Shown in pieces: positions 1 through 11,000 of a DNA stretch of 27,543 nt. Position 1 is the first letter of the stretch, and every line of letters begins with the position of its first letter. Source of the DNA: Phoronis ovalis (Eukaryota; Phoronida; Phoronidae). The stretch is taken from assembly GCA_028565635.1 (NCBI GenBank), contig JAOXYB010042392.1, positions 1 through 27,543 on the forward strand, in the 5' to 3' direction. The translations under genes were made by a program, and so were the position numbers. The notes below the pieces were generated by a model, which did not search any database, was not told the origin of the DNA, and was given only the letters and a program-made list of their open reading frames with translations.

Positions 1-1380
1 CGGGTGGCGAGAATTTGCATAACAAATTATCTTCACTGAAAATAAATTTAGATGAAATTGGCTTTGATTAAGGAATTAAATGTGTAAAACAAAAAGAGTA
101 TATATTGCCAGCCAGCCAGCCTGTAAATGTTATTGTAATGTTTGCATATACAATATATGTAACAACATTCAAAAACTTTCACAGCAGACCAGTTTATCAT
201 AATGACAAAGACCAGTAAATAGTTCCTCTAGGGCAAAATCTTTAAGAAATCTTGCTATACAAATAGTATCTGTGCGTTCCAAATACATAAATAAGGCAGA
301 GTAAGGTCGAGCTTCTTATGTGGAAAGAGAGGATTTTCATTTTAATTAATTTATTAAGATTAATGCATTTGGACTTCTGTGGCAGTTATTGCAAAGTGTT
401 ACCTGGCAGCTACTTAAAAGTTAAACTATGGTTCTCTGATTAATCCAAAGCTCTGTAACTTTGGTGAAATTTTTAGTTTAAATTTCAAATATTTACAATT
501 TTCCATTAAATGGGAAGGGTGATTTACTGGTGTGCCTCCTTATTAAGAAAATACATTTTCTGTTATTTCCTGTTAACATGTTTTGACTTTGTACATTAAT
601 GTCAGACTTACTTGGAAATGTTATATAATTACCTTTGATATCTGTAAATCTAACTTTGAAGTGTAACTGTAATTATTGTGTTTCTTAGTAATGTTACGCA
701 GAAAATTTTCTGTGAATGAATAAAACAGACCACAAGAGTTTAAATGTTGCAGATCAGAGTCAATTTAATAAAATAAAATTAAGTCTATATGGTTACAGTC
801 AAATTGAACTTTGCACATCGTAAGTTTTGGCTTCAAATAAATTAATGTCAAATGTCTACTGAGTGTCCTGCAGAGGTTACCCTCTGATATAGGTTCATTA
901 TATGATTTCTTCTAGGTAACGAGTTTGCACAGGTGGACTAAATCCAGCTTCAGCATGATCTCACTGCTTATAGTCAAAGTTGACTGAGGTTAATACACAG
1001 TAATCAATCTATAATTATAAGTCTGTTGATTCTGTATGTTAACAACATATTTACAAATAAAAACCTTGTCAATGTAACAAGGCACAACGCATGATAAAAA
1101 AAGATCAATGGAAGGAAAAGAAAAAGCTATCCTCACCATTTATTGTATTTTAGATGACATATCATGCTTAATGCATGTACAATTTTCACAGAGTTTGTAC
1201 GTCATTTTACATTTATTAAAAACTTGAAATATAAAACCATTATCACATTCATATTTTAAAAAAAATGTATTTTCAAATACATGACATTTATTTTGAAATT
1301 CCTATTGTGCTATCAGTATTTAGGGATTTAGGAAATTCAATAATAAAGTAGAACTAAGTATCGCCAGATTATATTTAGAC
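1..1380. other. Non-coding AT-rich stretch, possibly the 3' UTR of an off-window gene
   Basis: No reading frame of useful length and no recognisable protein segment is visible on either strand. The sequence is AT-rich with many short A and T runs. A canonical AATAAA lies at 719-724 after about 700 bases of low-complexity sequence, so the left end could be the 3' UTR of a plus-strand gene that lies outside the window. That is inference only. No tRNA-like or rRNA-like sequence was noticed. Confidence 0.4.
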
Positions 1381-1628
1381 GAATTTGATGTGCAGACTGT
1401 TGCCACTAGGTGGTCCAGAATCGCAGAAGAGATCTTCTTTCTTTAGAGATCCAATTCGTTCAATCAGGAGTAGGTGACATTTGCTGTTGAGCTATTCACA
1501 GTTCGAGTGTCTTTTTTGTTTCTACATAAGTGGTTTGATTGCGATTCGGCGTAAATTAGATTACCACTCAGAAATTACTGATGATATCCAGTTAAAATGT
1601 GCGAGTCGTAATCTACCAAGTATTTGTA
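1381..1628 (+). promoter_or_regulatory. Candidate ANGEL promoter / 5' non-coding exon
   Basis: This patch has more CpG dinucleotides than its surroundings (for example in GCGATTCGGCG and GCGAGTCG). It ends in a good donor-like site, GTAG|GTATGT, after position 1628. The ANGEL coding exon has an acceptor-like TTTATTTGCAG ending at 3522, upstream of its first ATG, so a spliced 5' UTR starting here is plausible. An 11-base match to the CTCF core, CCACTAGGTGG, lies at 1403-1413. There is no transcript evidence, so the assignment to ANGEL is inference. Confidence 0.25.
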
Positions 1629-1903
1629 GGTATGTAACTCTTCACTGAAAGATTTACAAACAGGAAGCACAACACGACTGATGATGTAAAACTAAAAGAC
1701 CACGAAAGTAACTACAAAGTTGAAACTGTTTCGTGAGATGACCAGTCTAATTACAGATTTAAAACGTGGTCTTACATGTTTATTCTTTTGACAGAAACTC
1801 TGACATGACACCTCACTAATTGTTTTTTCTATTAATTGCAGGAAATAAATCTTCCAATAATAACTTAATAAGGTCTAAGCCTATTAAAGGGTACGTATAT
1901 TTT

Positions 1904-2976
1904 AGTCCTGGTTCATTACGTTCTGCACTAGTTCTTGATAATCTGACTTGTGAGCTGTGCGAACAGTCATGGAAACTTACATAGCCAATTACAGTGAAAG
2001 TGCCCAAACTTGGAAATCTATGTAATTCCTACCGAATTAGTTCATGCATCAATGTCCAGATACTCTGATTATCCGACTTCTACTCCCGGGGGGGGATGTG
2101 GTCAATATGAAAGTGGGTACCCATGTTCCAACATGACTTTTCAAAAAAGCCCCTAACGAAGTGAAATTCTGCAAAAAAAATACACCCCTAAGGAAGTGCT
2201 TTTTTTAACATACACCCCTAAGGAAGTGCTTTTTTTGAAAAAATACACCCCTAAGGAAGTGGATCACGTGATACCTGAACCCTGCCCTGACCAATGGTAT
2301 GCCGTGTTTTAAAGGTCATTATCAAAATAGCATCAATTCAGGAAGTAACTTTCATATGAAGGGAATACACATTCTGGTAAACATATTAAGTTTTCTTGAC
2401 CGTATTTGCACCCCCTAAAGAAGGGAAATTTTAACGATTACCCTAACGAAGTGAAGCTTCCAAACCACACCCTTAGGAAGTGTCACACCTCCAAAAAACC
2501 ACCCCTTTTCGTAAATTTAGCCAAAAAACAGACCCTAAGTACGTAACGCGCAGGCGGTTCAAAAAACATACCCTTTCATGCGAACTTTTTTTGGAACATG
2601 CGTACCCACTTTCATATTGACCACCCCCAGGCTTCTACTACTCTCTTCACCATTTGAAACTCCTGAATTCAGTTTTTACCATGCAGTAAGCTTGTTTTAC
2701 CCTGGGCCTCACACACCAACCCAGTTTTTTGGCAAGTAACCCATCCCTCTCGGTGCCAGCGCAGGACTTGCAAATAGCCATAGAAGTTGTGGGAGTTGAA
2801 GTTGGATAATCAGAGAGTATCTGGACGCTGATATATGAACTCATTCGGTAGGAATTACATAGATTTCCAAGTTTGGGCACTTTCACTGTAATTGGCTATG
2901 TAAGTTTCCATGACTGTTCGCACAGCTCACAAGTCATATTTTTAAGAGCTAGTGCAGAATGTCATGAACCAGGACT
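1904..2976. repeat. Large inverted repeat (arms 1904-2084 and 2794-2976)
   Basis: The left arm, read on the minus strand, matches the right arm over about 180 bases at roughly 90% identity by eye. A 94-base core appears identical: the minus strand of about 1969-2062 equals about 2844-2937. The outer ends pair at AGTCCTGGTTCA (from 1904) with TGAACCAGGACT (to 2976). The space between the arms is made of a separate miniature transposon (2085-2631) plus about 155 bases of unique sequence. The small minus-strand reading frames that cross the arms mirror each other and look like products of the repeat, not genes. It may be a foldback-type element or a local inverted duplication. Confidence 0.8.
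2085..2631. mobile_element. hAT-like miniature inverted-repeat element, 547 bp, 8-bp target duplication
   Basis: The ends are imperfect inverted repeats of about 40 bases. The left reads GGTCAATATGAAAGTGGG then TAC(C)CATGTTCC, and the right end, read in reverse, gives the same with TAC(G)CATGTTCC. Both start with a C/G run. The element is flanked exactly by direct copies of CTTCTACT at 2077-2084 and 2632-2639, an 8-bp duplication typical of hAT-superfamily insertion. There is no transposase frame. The interior carries about seven same-strand copies of a CCCTAA(G/C)GAAGTG motif (near 2151, 2186, 2216, 2248, 2412, 2440 and 2470). Superfamily assignment rests only on duplication length and terminal repeats. 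Confidence 0.75.
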
Positions 2977-3029
2977 ACGTTTTGTCCAGTCCAGTTCAGT
3001 CCTGGCTATATGACCTGTTAGTGTCATGG

Positions 3030-3171
3030 CCCAGATAGTGCTAAAAACTTTGAAGTTTTCCAACCAGAAAACAAATTTTTTGGTGTCCTTGCACTCTAGT
3101 GCATGAGGTAAGTTTTGGAAGAAAATTTTTAGTTGGAAAACTTCAACAGTTTTTAGTTAACACTGTCTGGG
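3030..3171. repeat. 142-bp imperfect hairpin
   Basis: CCCAGATAGTGCTAAAAACT followed by TTGAAGTTTTCCAAC on the left pairs with the reverse of GTTGGAAAACTTCAA and CACTGTCTGGG on the right. The arms are about 50 bases each, with mismatches and small bulges around a loop of roughly 35 bases. No clear flanking duplication was found. It could be a tiny foldback transposon or simply a hairpin in the 5' flank of ANGEL. Confidence 0.6.
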
Positions 3172-3554
3172 TCTTGTTCCTACGTACGGCCCTGCCGCAG
3201 GCAAATCATAAAAGTAGCGTATGTGCTGCTAGCCAGAATCCCCATACTATTTTTTTATCCAAAATTACCATATTAAAAAAATTATGCACATTTTCAAATA
3301 CATCTGTACTGGTTTGGCTTTTCTAATTTAATTTTTTTCACAAATTAAAAAATGGTTTAAGAAGCCAAAAACACAATTTATTTATTTTGAACATTCAAAC
3401 TAATTTAAGCCAATCTGTGGACTGTGTCAATAAATTCAAGAGAGATCAGAATTGGTCATGAGATTAGATTAGTCACTGCTACAATTGCTTGATCTTATTC
3501 TAAAGATTTCTATTTATTTGCAGCAGCTGCTTTTTAAAACCTGAATAATTTTAC

Positions 3555-6500
3555 ATGTGTATCATAAGCAGAATATATCAACCATTTCTACCAAGCTTTT
3601 GGAGATTCGTCATGACTCACTTAATACCAGATGGCTCATCTTCGTCTGGAAATCCTGTAAAATGTGTAACAGCTACATGTAGCATTGCTTCAGTATCTAA
3701 GTTTGATAAGACAACTGGACCAATCCTGTCCATTTCTACGTCATCTGTTGCATATGCTTCAAGCTCTACTGAAATTTGCTTTAAAAAAATGAAACGTGAA
3801 GAATGTGCTGCTGATGAAACTGTGAATGGTCCAACACTTAAACGTGCGCGTCAGCATTCTGAGACAAACTGCAATGACAGTAGATGTTGTAATCAATCAT
3901 ATGAATATAGTCATGGGAAGATGTCAGAGTCATTTGAATATTGTCATGGGAAGATGCCAGAATCATTCGAATATAGTCGTGGGAAGATGTCAGAATCATT
4001 CGAATATAGTCGTGGGAAGATGCCAGAATCATTCGAATATAGTCGTGGGAAGATGCCAGAATCATTTGAATATAATCATGGAAATATGCCGCAGCTTGAG
4101 AATACCGATCCCTTGAAACGAGCACATTCCAAGTCTGTTGACAAATCATACACTTGTAAGTACTACTCAAAGTACATGCCCCCCCATAAGTTAAAAATAC
4201 AAATACAGTTAATTGGTAAATTGCGAATTTTTATGGCAGTGCAGTATAGTTAAACTGTGCTAATACTGTGACATAGATGTAAGCTGTTGTGATACTTAGG
4301 TCAATAAATTATTAATTACAACATCTTCTTGCAGTAAAATTAAGCAGGCTTCGACAATGGGAATATACTTCATTTGGTCAAACATACAAGAGGAAGAAAA
4401 GACAGTTTCGTGATTGCTTCACATTCAAGATAATGTCCTACAACATACTAGCCCAGCACCTGTTAGAACGTCATATTGAACTTTATGAAAATTGTAGTCC
4501 AGGTATGCTAACGTGGAATTTTAGAAAATGGAATTTGCTGAAAGAAATGAAGAGTATGGATGCTGATGTAAGTTTAGTAAATTACTAATAACTATAAATA
4601 ATAATATGCTGGGTGGAATCACACAACTATCTTCTGTTCACGCATTTTCATTCATTAATGTGGAGAATTGTGAGATGGATACTTTGGGTTGATTTTACTA
4701 TGTTACCTAATGCATAAATAGTCTAATTAAACAACATCAACCCAGTTCTATTAACCACCCTATTATATGTTTGTAAAGAAGTCCATTATTATAAAATCAT
4801 GTTCTGAATTTCTAAAAAAGATACATGGCCACCCTTTTTGACTTGATATGCAGTTAAGTAATAAACTGAGCCAATGCTATTATAATTAGTAGTACACTTG
4901 TCTGCAAACAAAAAAATAGTTATAAAGTTAATTTTTCATGTCTGTTTATTTGATAAATAACAAAATTAAGTTAATACATCCCCTGACTATGAGTCTGGAT
5001 CTACCGTTGAAAATACCAAGGAAACTTCAAAATGATAATTTTTGGAATAATGTTCTGATTGAAGCTAATCTTTCACAATTTTCAAATTTATAAAAATTTA
5101 GTTAAAAACAAAATATTGTTTTCAGTACTCTTATGTTATAAATTATTGTCAGCTCTGCCTAACTACTTATAAAATGAAATAACTTTCAACAGACAAAACG
5201 TTTATGCAAAGATACGTTAATTATCAAATGTAATGCAATTTTAGAAGTGCCGCGCCCACATAATTTCATGTTGTAATGTATTGTAGAGGATGTTGTTTCT
5301 GCATTTTTATGCAGTATTTACAAATTGTGATTTTACAAATAAGACTGAAAAGTGTGAAAAGGATTTTCCAGTATTGTGATATTATGATTTGTTTTTTTAC
5401 AGATTATGTGCTTTCAGGAAGTTCAAGCTGATCATTATGAGCAGTTTTTCAAACCAGAAATGATCAAAATAGGTACAAAAAATATAAACACTTGAAATCT
5501 TCATTCCCTTTCTTCCAGCTAACCGGGCTGAATGTAGTTGAGGATTTTTTGTATCGGCTGTATCACCAAATTTGACATTTTTGAAATCATAGTTATTCCC
5601 AATATTATTTAAAAAAAGACCAAATTGATAAAAATGGATAAATAAGGATACAATTGCTTATCGAATGATGTTCTGATGGATCATTACTTCTTTTATTTCT
5701 CATTTATCACTGAAACCAGTCTAACCTTCTATATGGTTGCTCTGCTCCCTAAATTATATTTAACTGGCCGTCAACTACTTCTGACATTTTGATAAAGTTT
5801 GAATGTAATTGATGAACTAAAAATAAATGTAAGTACCTTGCAAGCTTGTACTTATAAATTAAGATGGATAAATGTTTGATAACCTGTGTACTTTTTCTGC
5901 TTTTAGTTTAAATATGACTATTTAAATATTTAAAAGTGTATATTATATGTGGCATGGTGCAGAGTCTTCTATAAAGTACCTCTTGTCACCCTTGTGCAAC
6001 TAAATATGGTACAGCCCTTAAAACAAGTTGTAGATTTGCAAGTTTGAAACCTATGTCACAGTGTTAACCTCGTACTATGTGATCATTGCAGGTTATAGCA
6101 GTCAGTATTTCAAGAGACCTGGCATTAAAGAGGATGGGTGTGCAACTTTCTATAAAACTCAAAAATTCCATTTGGAATCCACGAATCCTGTGGATTATTT
6201 TAGAGAAGGCTGTCAGCTGTTAGACAGAGAGAATATTGCTTTGGTGCTCGTGTTAAGGGCGATTCATAAAGGACGTATATCTAAATCAAAAGTATGCATT
6301 GCCAATACACATTTGCTGTACAACCCAAAAAGAGGGGATATAAAGTTAGTACAACTAGCTATCCTTCTATCAGAGTTGGACAAACTTGCCTTTAAGGGTT
6401 TTCGGGAGAACACACCAGAATACCATCCTATACTTCTATGTGGAGATTTGAATGCAAAACCATACTCACCACTATATCATCTAGTTGTTAAAGGAACGTT

Positions 6501-7104
6501 GAATTATGACCAGTTATTCTCCGCAGCTGTGTCTGGGCAGAGGGAGTTTATTAAAAATTCGAAACTCTTAGACAAAAATTTAATCACACCATACGCAGGC
6601 ATAACTGAACAGTGCCAGTATACAGAAGTCGCTCAGTCACGAAATAAACTAAATTCTAAAGATTCAGTAGGGCGAAGTGACAGCAGTTCTGCACCAGGCA
6701 ACTTACAAAATGTAGGAAATGACAGTAGCTTATGCATCGTATCAAATGATTGCCAAGCTGAAGCTGCGCCTAAAGTTGGCACAATGTCACATGCATTGAA
6801 CTTTATATCTGTGTACCCTCATGTCTTGAAGAGGTTACGATATCTGCCGGAAGTTACAACACACCACGGAGAAACAAGTTGTACTGTAGATTACATTTTT
6901 ACTCGAGTGCGTCATAAGAATTTACATTACAGATCAAAGAATAGATTTGATGTAAGAGATATTCAGGAACAAAAGCTGCGATTGATTTCAAGATATGGGA
7001 TACTGTCCTCAAGCGAACTGGATAAGGCTGGGAGTCTACCTAATTACGATATCTCATCTGATCATTTGTCTTTATGCGCTTGCTTTCTATTTTTTACGGA
7101 TTGA
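3555..7104 (+). CDS. ANGEL: Protein angel homolog (CCR4/EEP-family nuclease-phosphatase), 4 exons, 638 aa
   Basis: Coding exons are 3555-4155, 4335-4567, 5403-5472 and 6092-7104; all introns are GT-AG and phases join cleanly. The C-terminal two thirds is an exonuclease-endonuclease-phosphatase fold of the CCR4-like Angel type. Visible signatures are SYNILAQ (catalytic Asn237), FQEVQ (metal-binding Glu284), ANTHLLYNPKRGD (around His375), LCGDLN (Asp420, Asn422), TVDYIF (Asp568) and SSDHLSL (Asp625, His626), so the active site is complete. Vertebrate ANGEL2, and ANGEL1 with it, are known to remove 2',3'-cyclic phosphates from RNA ends, while the family descends from CCR4 deadenylases; which activity holds here is not readable. 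Human ANGEL1 is about 670 aa and ANGEL2 about 544 aa. The first ATG at 3555 has an in-frame TAA nine bases upstream; the Met at 3612 is an alternative start. The N-terminal ~200 residues are poorly conserved and hold an 11-residue tandem repeat. The last exon carries nearly half the protein. Confidence 0.93.
3903..4097 (+). repeat. 33-bp in-frame minisatellite in ANGEL exon 1 (5 full copies plus a partial sixth)
   Basis: Units start at 3903, 3936, 3969, 4002, 4035 and 4068. Each encodes 11 residues of the form E-Y-(S/C/N)-(H/R)-G-K-M-(S/P)-E-S-F. Because the unit is a multiple of three, copy-number change would not shift the frame. The middle units are almost identical at the DNA level, which suggests recent expansion or homogenisation. 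The stretch lies N-terminal to the catalytic domain and is probably disordered. Open frames in the other phases across it are side effects of the repeat. Confidence 0.95.
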
Positions 7105-8056
7105 ACTTTGATATTAACACTTTATACTTCCCAATCAGCTGTATCATATCTAGCTTGTTGAACTCGGGTGTGAAAAGCTGTACACTTTCCGTAAAGTATC
7201 CATATGTAGCTTGACAACTCCAAAGCAAATAACTCATGGCAGTATACTAAGCTACCAATGGTTAAATAGCAGATCTTGTTTGTGAAGTAAAATCATTCAT
7301 GGGTATAAAAGAAAGTACTCTGGCAAAATAAATAACTGCTATCTGTGTATATTTATTCCGAGAGGTAGTACAGGTCCAGTATGCTTTCTTAGCGAGGTCA
7401 AATTGCACCTGGTAATATTGAAACTTGTTCTTGTTGCAAAATATTACTTTATTCTTTTAAGCCCAGTTTCTTTTTCTTAAATTGGCGATTCAGAAGCATT
7501 TAAAATGGGCTATTGTTCAAGGTTGTTTTCTATCATTGTTTTCTATCAGTATTATGAAGTTAGTTTAGAAAATAGTATTTTCAATGTATATGTCATTTAC
7601 TGAATTGTTATAACAATACAACTAAAAATTTTCATTTTGGTGTTAAATGGAATATATTTATATTAAAAAAATATGTTACAACACTTTAGGAAAATATCAC
7701 AGTTTTGTTGGCAAGATTTATGAGATACTGTATAGTTATCACATTTAAATTGGGAAAAATGAGAAAATTCAAAAATCTTATACAACCTAAATTACAAGTG
7801 GTGTAAATTCCTTTAATTTAAAAACTTAACATTTATCAAATTCTTTTATGAATTATACAATAAATGTTCTAAAGATTTTATATTAAAAGTGGCCTATACT
7901 TCAGAGAGATGATACATTAAAAATGGAATAAATTATTTGAAAATATTAACATTTCATATTTGAATAAATTAAACATTAAGCTATTCAAGATTGTTATCAG
8001 CTTGTTTGTCTTATTTGTCTATTTACTCAAAATTAAATGAGGATATTAATAAAATC
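7105..8056. other. Convergent 3' intergenic region between ANGEL and vasohibin
   Basis: This is about 950 bases with no coding signal, lying between the stop codons of two genes that face each other. A plus-strand AATAAA at 7327-7332, 223 bases after the ANGEL stop, is the best polyadenylation candidate for ANGEL. For vasohibin, candidate minus-strand signals are an ATTAAA at 7812-7817 and AATAAA at 7448-7453 and 7352-7357. If a distal signal is used, the two 3' UTRs would nearly meet or overlap. Very AT-rich with many short A and T runs. Confidence 0.5.
7327..7332 (+). terminator. Polyadenylation signal AATAAA, probable ANGEL 3' end
   Basis: This is the first canonical hexamer downstream of the ANGEL stop codon, at a usual 3' UTR distance (223 bases). 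No transcript evidence. Confidence 0.45.
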
Positions 8057-11000
8057 CTATATTCGAATTTGATAAACTGAGTCTGCTACTTGTGAAATGC
8101 TAACAGCATCTTTTTCTGAACTGTTTTTGTCCTCCATGGTAATCTTGTCAGTTTTTTCAACAGATAACCTTGTCCTAAAAAAAATAGTAACATGCTCAAT
8201 TAATTTAAAATTAAACATTACAATTTATTATATATAGGAAATATATATATTTCCTAATGATAAATCCTTGTAGGCAAAACTCCAACTGATTTCATGACAA
8301 AGCAGCAAGTTTTTAAACTCGTGTATTAAGCCAAAACAGTAATGAGTTGTTCAAAAAGCAAGTATAAGTATAAAGTTTGTTTAAAAAAATTCAAATATTC
8401 GTGAAATTAATTTTTCTTGCCGCACATGAGGTGCTGATCCTAATGAGATAACATCTTGAACTATCATGATCTATATTTCAATATAGGTGGTATATGGATG
8501 GTATAATATAAGATAAATTGCTGCAATCGTTACCTACCAACAATACAGTCACATTAACAGTCATAAAGGGATGTTGCTTGCTGATAAGGGTCACCATTTT
8601 GAAAGAATTTGCATAAACAATGCTTTAATTTAAATATAACAAATAACTTTGAAAAAATAACTACTTTTGCACCTGCATTTATTTGTAATTTGTATTTTAT
8701 TAATAAAAATTGGTTTTTCCAGATAATAGACAGGAAGGTAAAAATCCAAGCAACATTGGTGCCCTCTGAACTATACCCATACACCACCTGTAAGGCAAAG
8801 CTAAAATATGAAAATGTTACTATATGTTGGATTTCATAATAATAATCCTGACGGCCACTAAACATTATTAAGAAGTCTATTCATTAGGTAAAGAAATCTC
8901 GAATTATCACACAGTTGCACATGTGTGCTATCTTCTTTACAAATGCACCTAACGGGACAGCAAATGATTTTTATCAAATAAAATATTTTTTAAATTGTTT
9001 AACATTATAAAATATTGTACTGAATAATTTTGAATTCTATTCAATAGTTTTAGTAATGATTACCATTCTGGCTTATTGTATGAGTTGACCAGTTTTAACT
9101 AAGCCTTTGGGGATTTATTGAAAAATGACAGAAAAACCTTTCTCGGTGTCGCCATTTCTACCGTCAATATCTCGCTTGATAATGCTAGTTTAAAAACAGA
9201 CAACCGGATAAATAATTCCTAAATATATCTCAATGAGATATTTTATTTCTTCAAATTGTGAAATTTAATTTTTGAATCTCTGATTTTTTTCAGCCAATTA
9301 TTATATTCCACTGGGAGATGCTTGGTGTTTACAAATACTAAAGCTTCATTACAATTTTTTTTTCAGATATTTTTGGAATCTTATCAACACATTATTCAAA
9401 CCTAGTGTAATTACTGTGCAGTAATAAATGTCCAGTAATAATTATTAGAATACCTTAATGATTCATGCCTAATATATAAACACAAGATATGTGATTCAGA
9501 TAAATGCAATGCTGTATTTCACTTACAATGGTGTAGACAACTTGCTCTTTACAGAATTCAAGTTCAATACTGTAGGCTCTTTTCTTGGAGATTCTTTTCT
9601 AGGTGAGAGAGGTGGTCCTTTCCCTAGTGGCATGTAGTTAGTATTATGTTGCACTTTAGTCTACAATTTCAACAACAAATATTATACAGGTTTTGGGGAT
9701 TTATCTTGTGGTGGTATATTTATAATACATCTCCTAGAGATTCAAATACATACTATGACATGTACTGACAACAATACCTAATTATATATGTTGATATTTT
9801 TCTGATTTATCTGCAGAGAGTTGCTATAAAAACATGAGTTGAAACACGTTAGTTGACCTGTCAGTGCTACAATTTAACAACCGTGACAAAGTAAAAGGTT
9901 TTGACATAAATTACCAGCTATGAGTATGAAAATAGGTATTATTTTTAATTCTTTAAAATATGTTTTTTATTAGGGCATCCATATTTTTTGTTTGTTTTAA
10001 ACTAATTCATGTTTCATTTGATTTTCCAATCAGATTTATTTGTTAAAGGACACATAAATGAACAATAAAATGACACAAGCTATCCTACATTTTAAAGAAA
10101 CAAGTTTCAAAAAGAATTGAAGTTGCACAGTGTTCTTGTAAGTGGATATATTTTAATGGATATAGTTACTGTCGCTTTAGTTCCCCATTTATGTACTTCA
10201 AACTAAAACCAAGAATGTCTTACCAATGCTTTTAACTCTCTTGCTACCTTATCAATTTCTCTGATTAATTCGAGACGGATCATCTTCGTGGGAGTTAATG
10301 TTACATGCTATTTCAAATATATAAAAGAGGATAAGAACAAGTATATTACACTCCACGACCACTTTAATTTCTGCAGTGATATATTCTAGCAGCAGAAAGC
10401 CAACGAAGTGTGTAAAGTGTAATTGTCAATAATTAGAATCAGATCAATCAATAAACTTTTTTAACCGATTTGGTTCACATTTTCTCAACCATTTTTCGAT
10501 TTGGCAGTCTATATTCTAGGAAATTAGAATCACATAATATTGTATAAGATATTGAGGCATTTATTTCTATTATAAGTGCACACAGGATGCTACTTAAAAC
10601 TATAGACAAATATTGTTGCATGGTGTTGCCAAATAATATGGTTTCAAACACAAAGTTTTTATACATACAGCAGCTACTTTGGATTCAAGAAGAAAAAAAG
10701 AACCGAAGCAAGAACAGTATATCTTCGAATTGAAGCCATTACAACAGTTACTTCAGAATGCAGGTATGTTGCTGCATATTAATTAATAGTAAGTCAAAAC
10801 ATGTAAGAAAGTTATCTATCTGGTTTTAACTGTGTTACCTTCCACTGTATAGTTTCATAGCTATGTGGATCATGGGGTACAGGTAATCCTAGTTTTACTT
10901 TCTTCACCGAGTGGGTGTATCTTTTATAAGCATCTTCAAAATCTATGACAAGGTCGGCTAAACTCTGAAAAAATGTGTACGACTGACATTAGTAAAAAAT

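Noticed and set aside
1816-2886. Two small minus-strand frames with mirrored peptide pieces near the left end
   Set aside because: They lie across the arms of the inverted repeat; no domain, and the shared peptide comes from the duplicated DNA.
3838-4170. 110-codon minus-strand and 96-codon plus-strand frames over ANGEL exon 1
   Set aside because: Both are open only because the 33-bp unit repeats in phase; their translations are repeat copies in the wrong frames.
8554-8865. 103-codon minus-strand frame between the last two vasohibin exons
   Set aside because: Phe/Ile/Lys-rich random composition; it lies in an intron whose flanking exons join perfectly.
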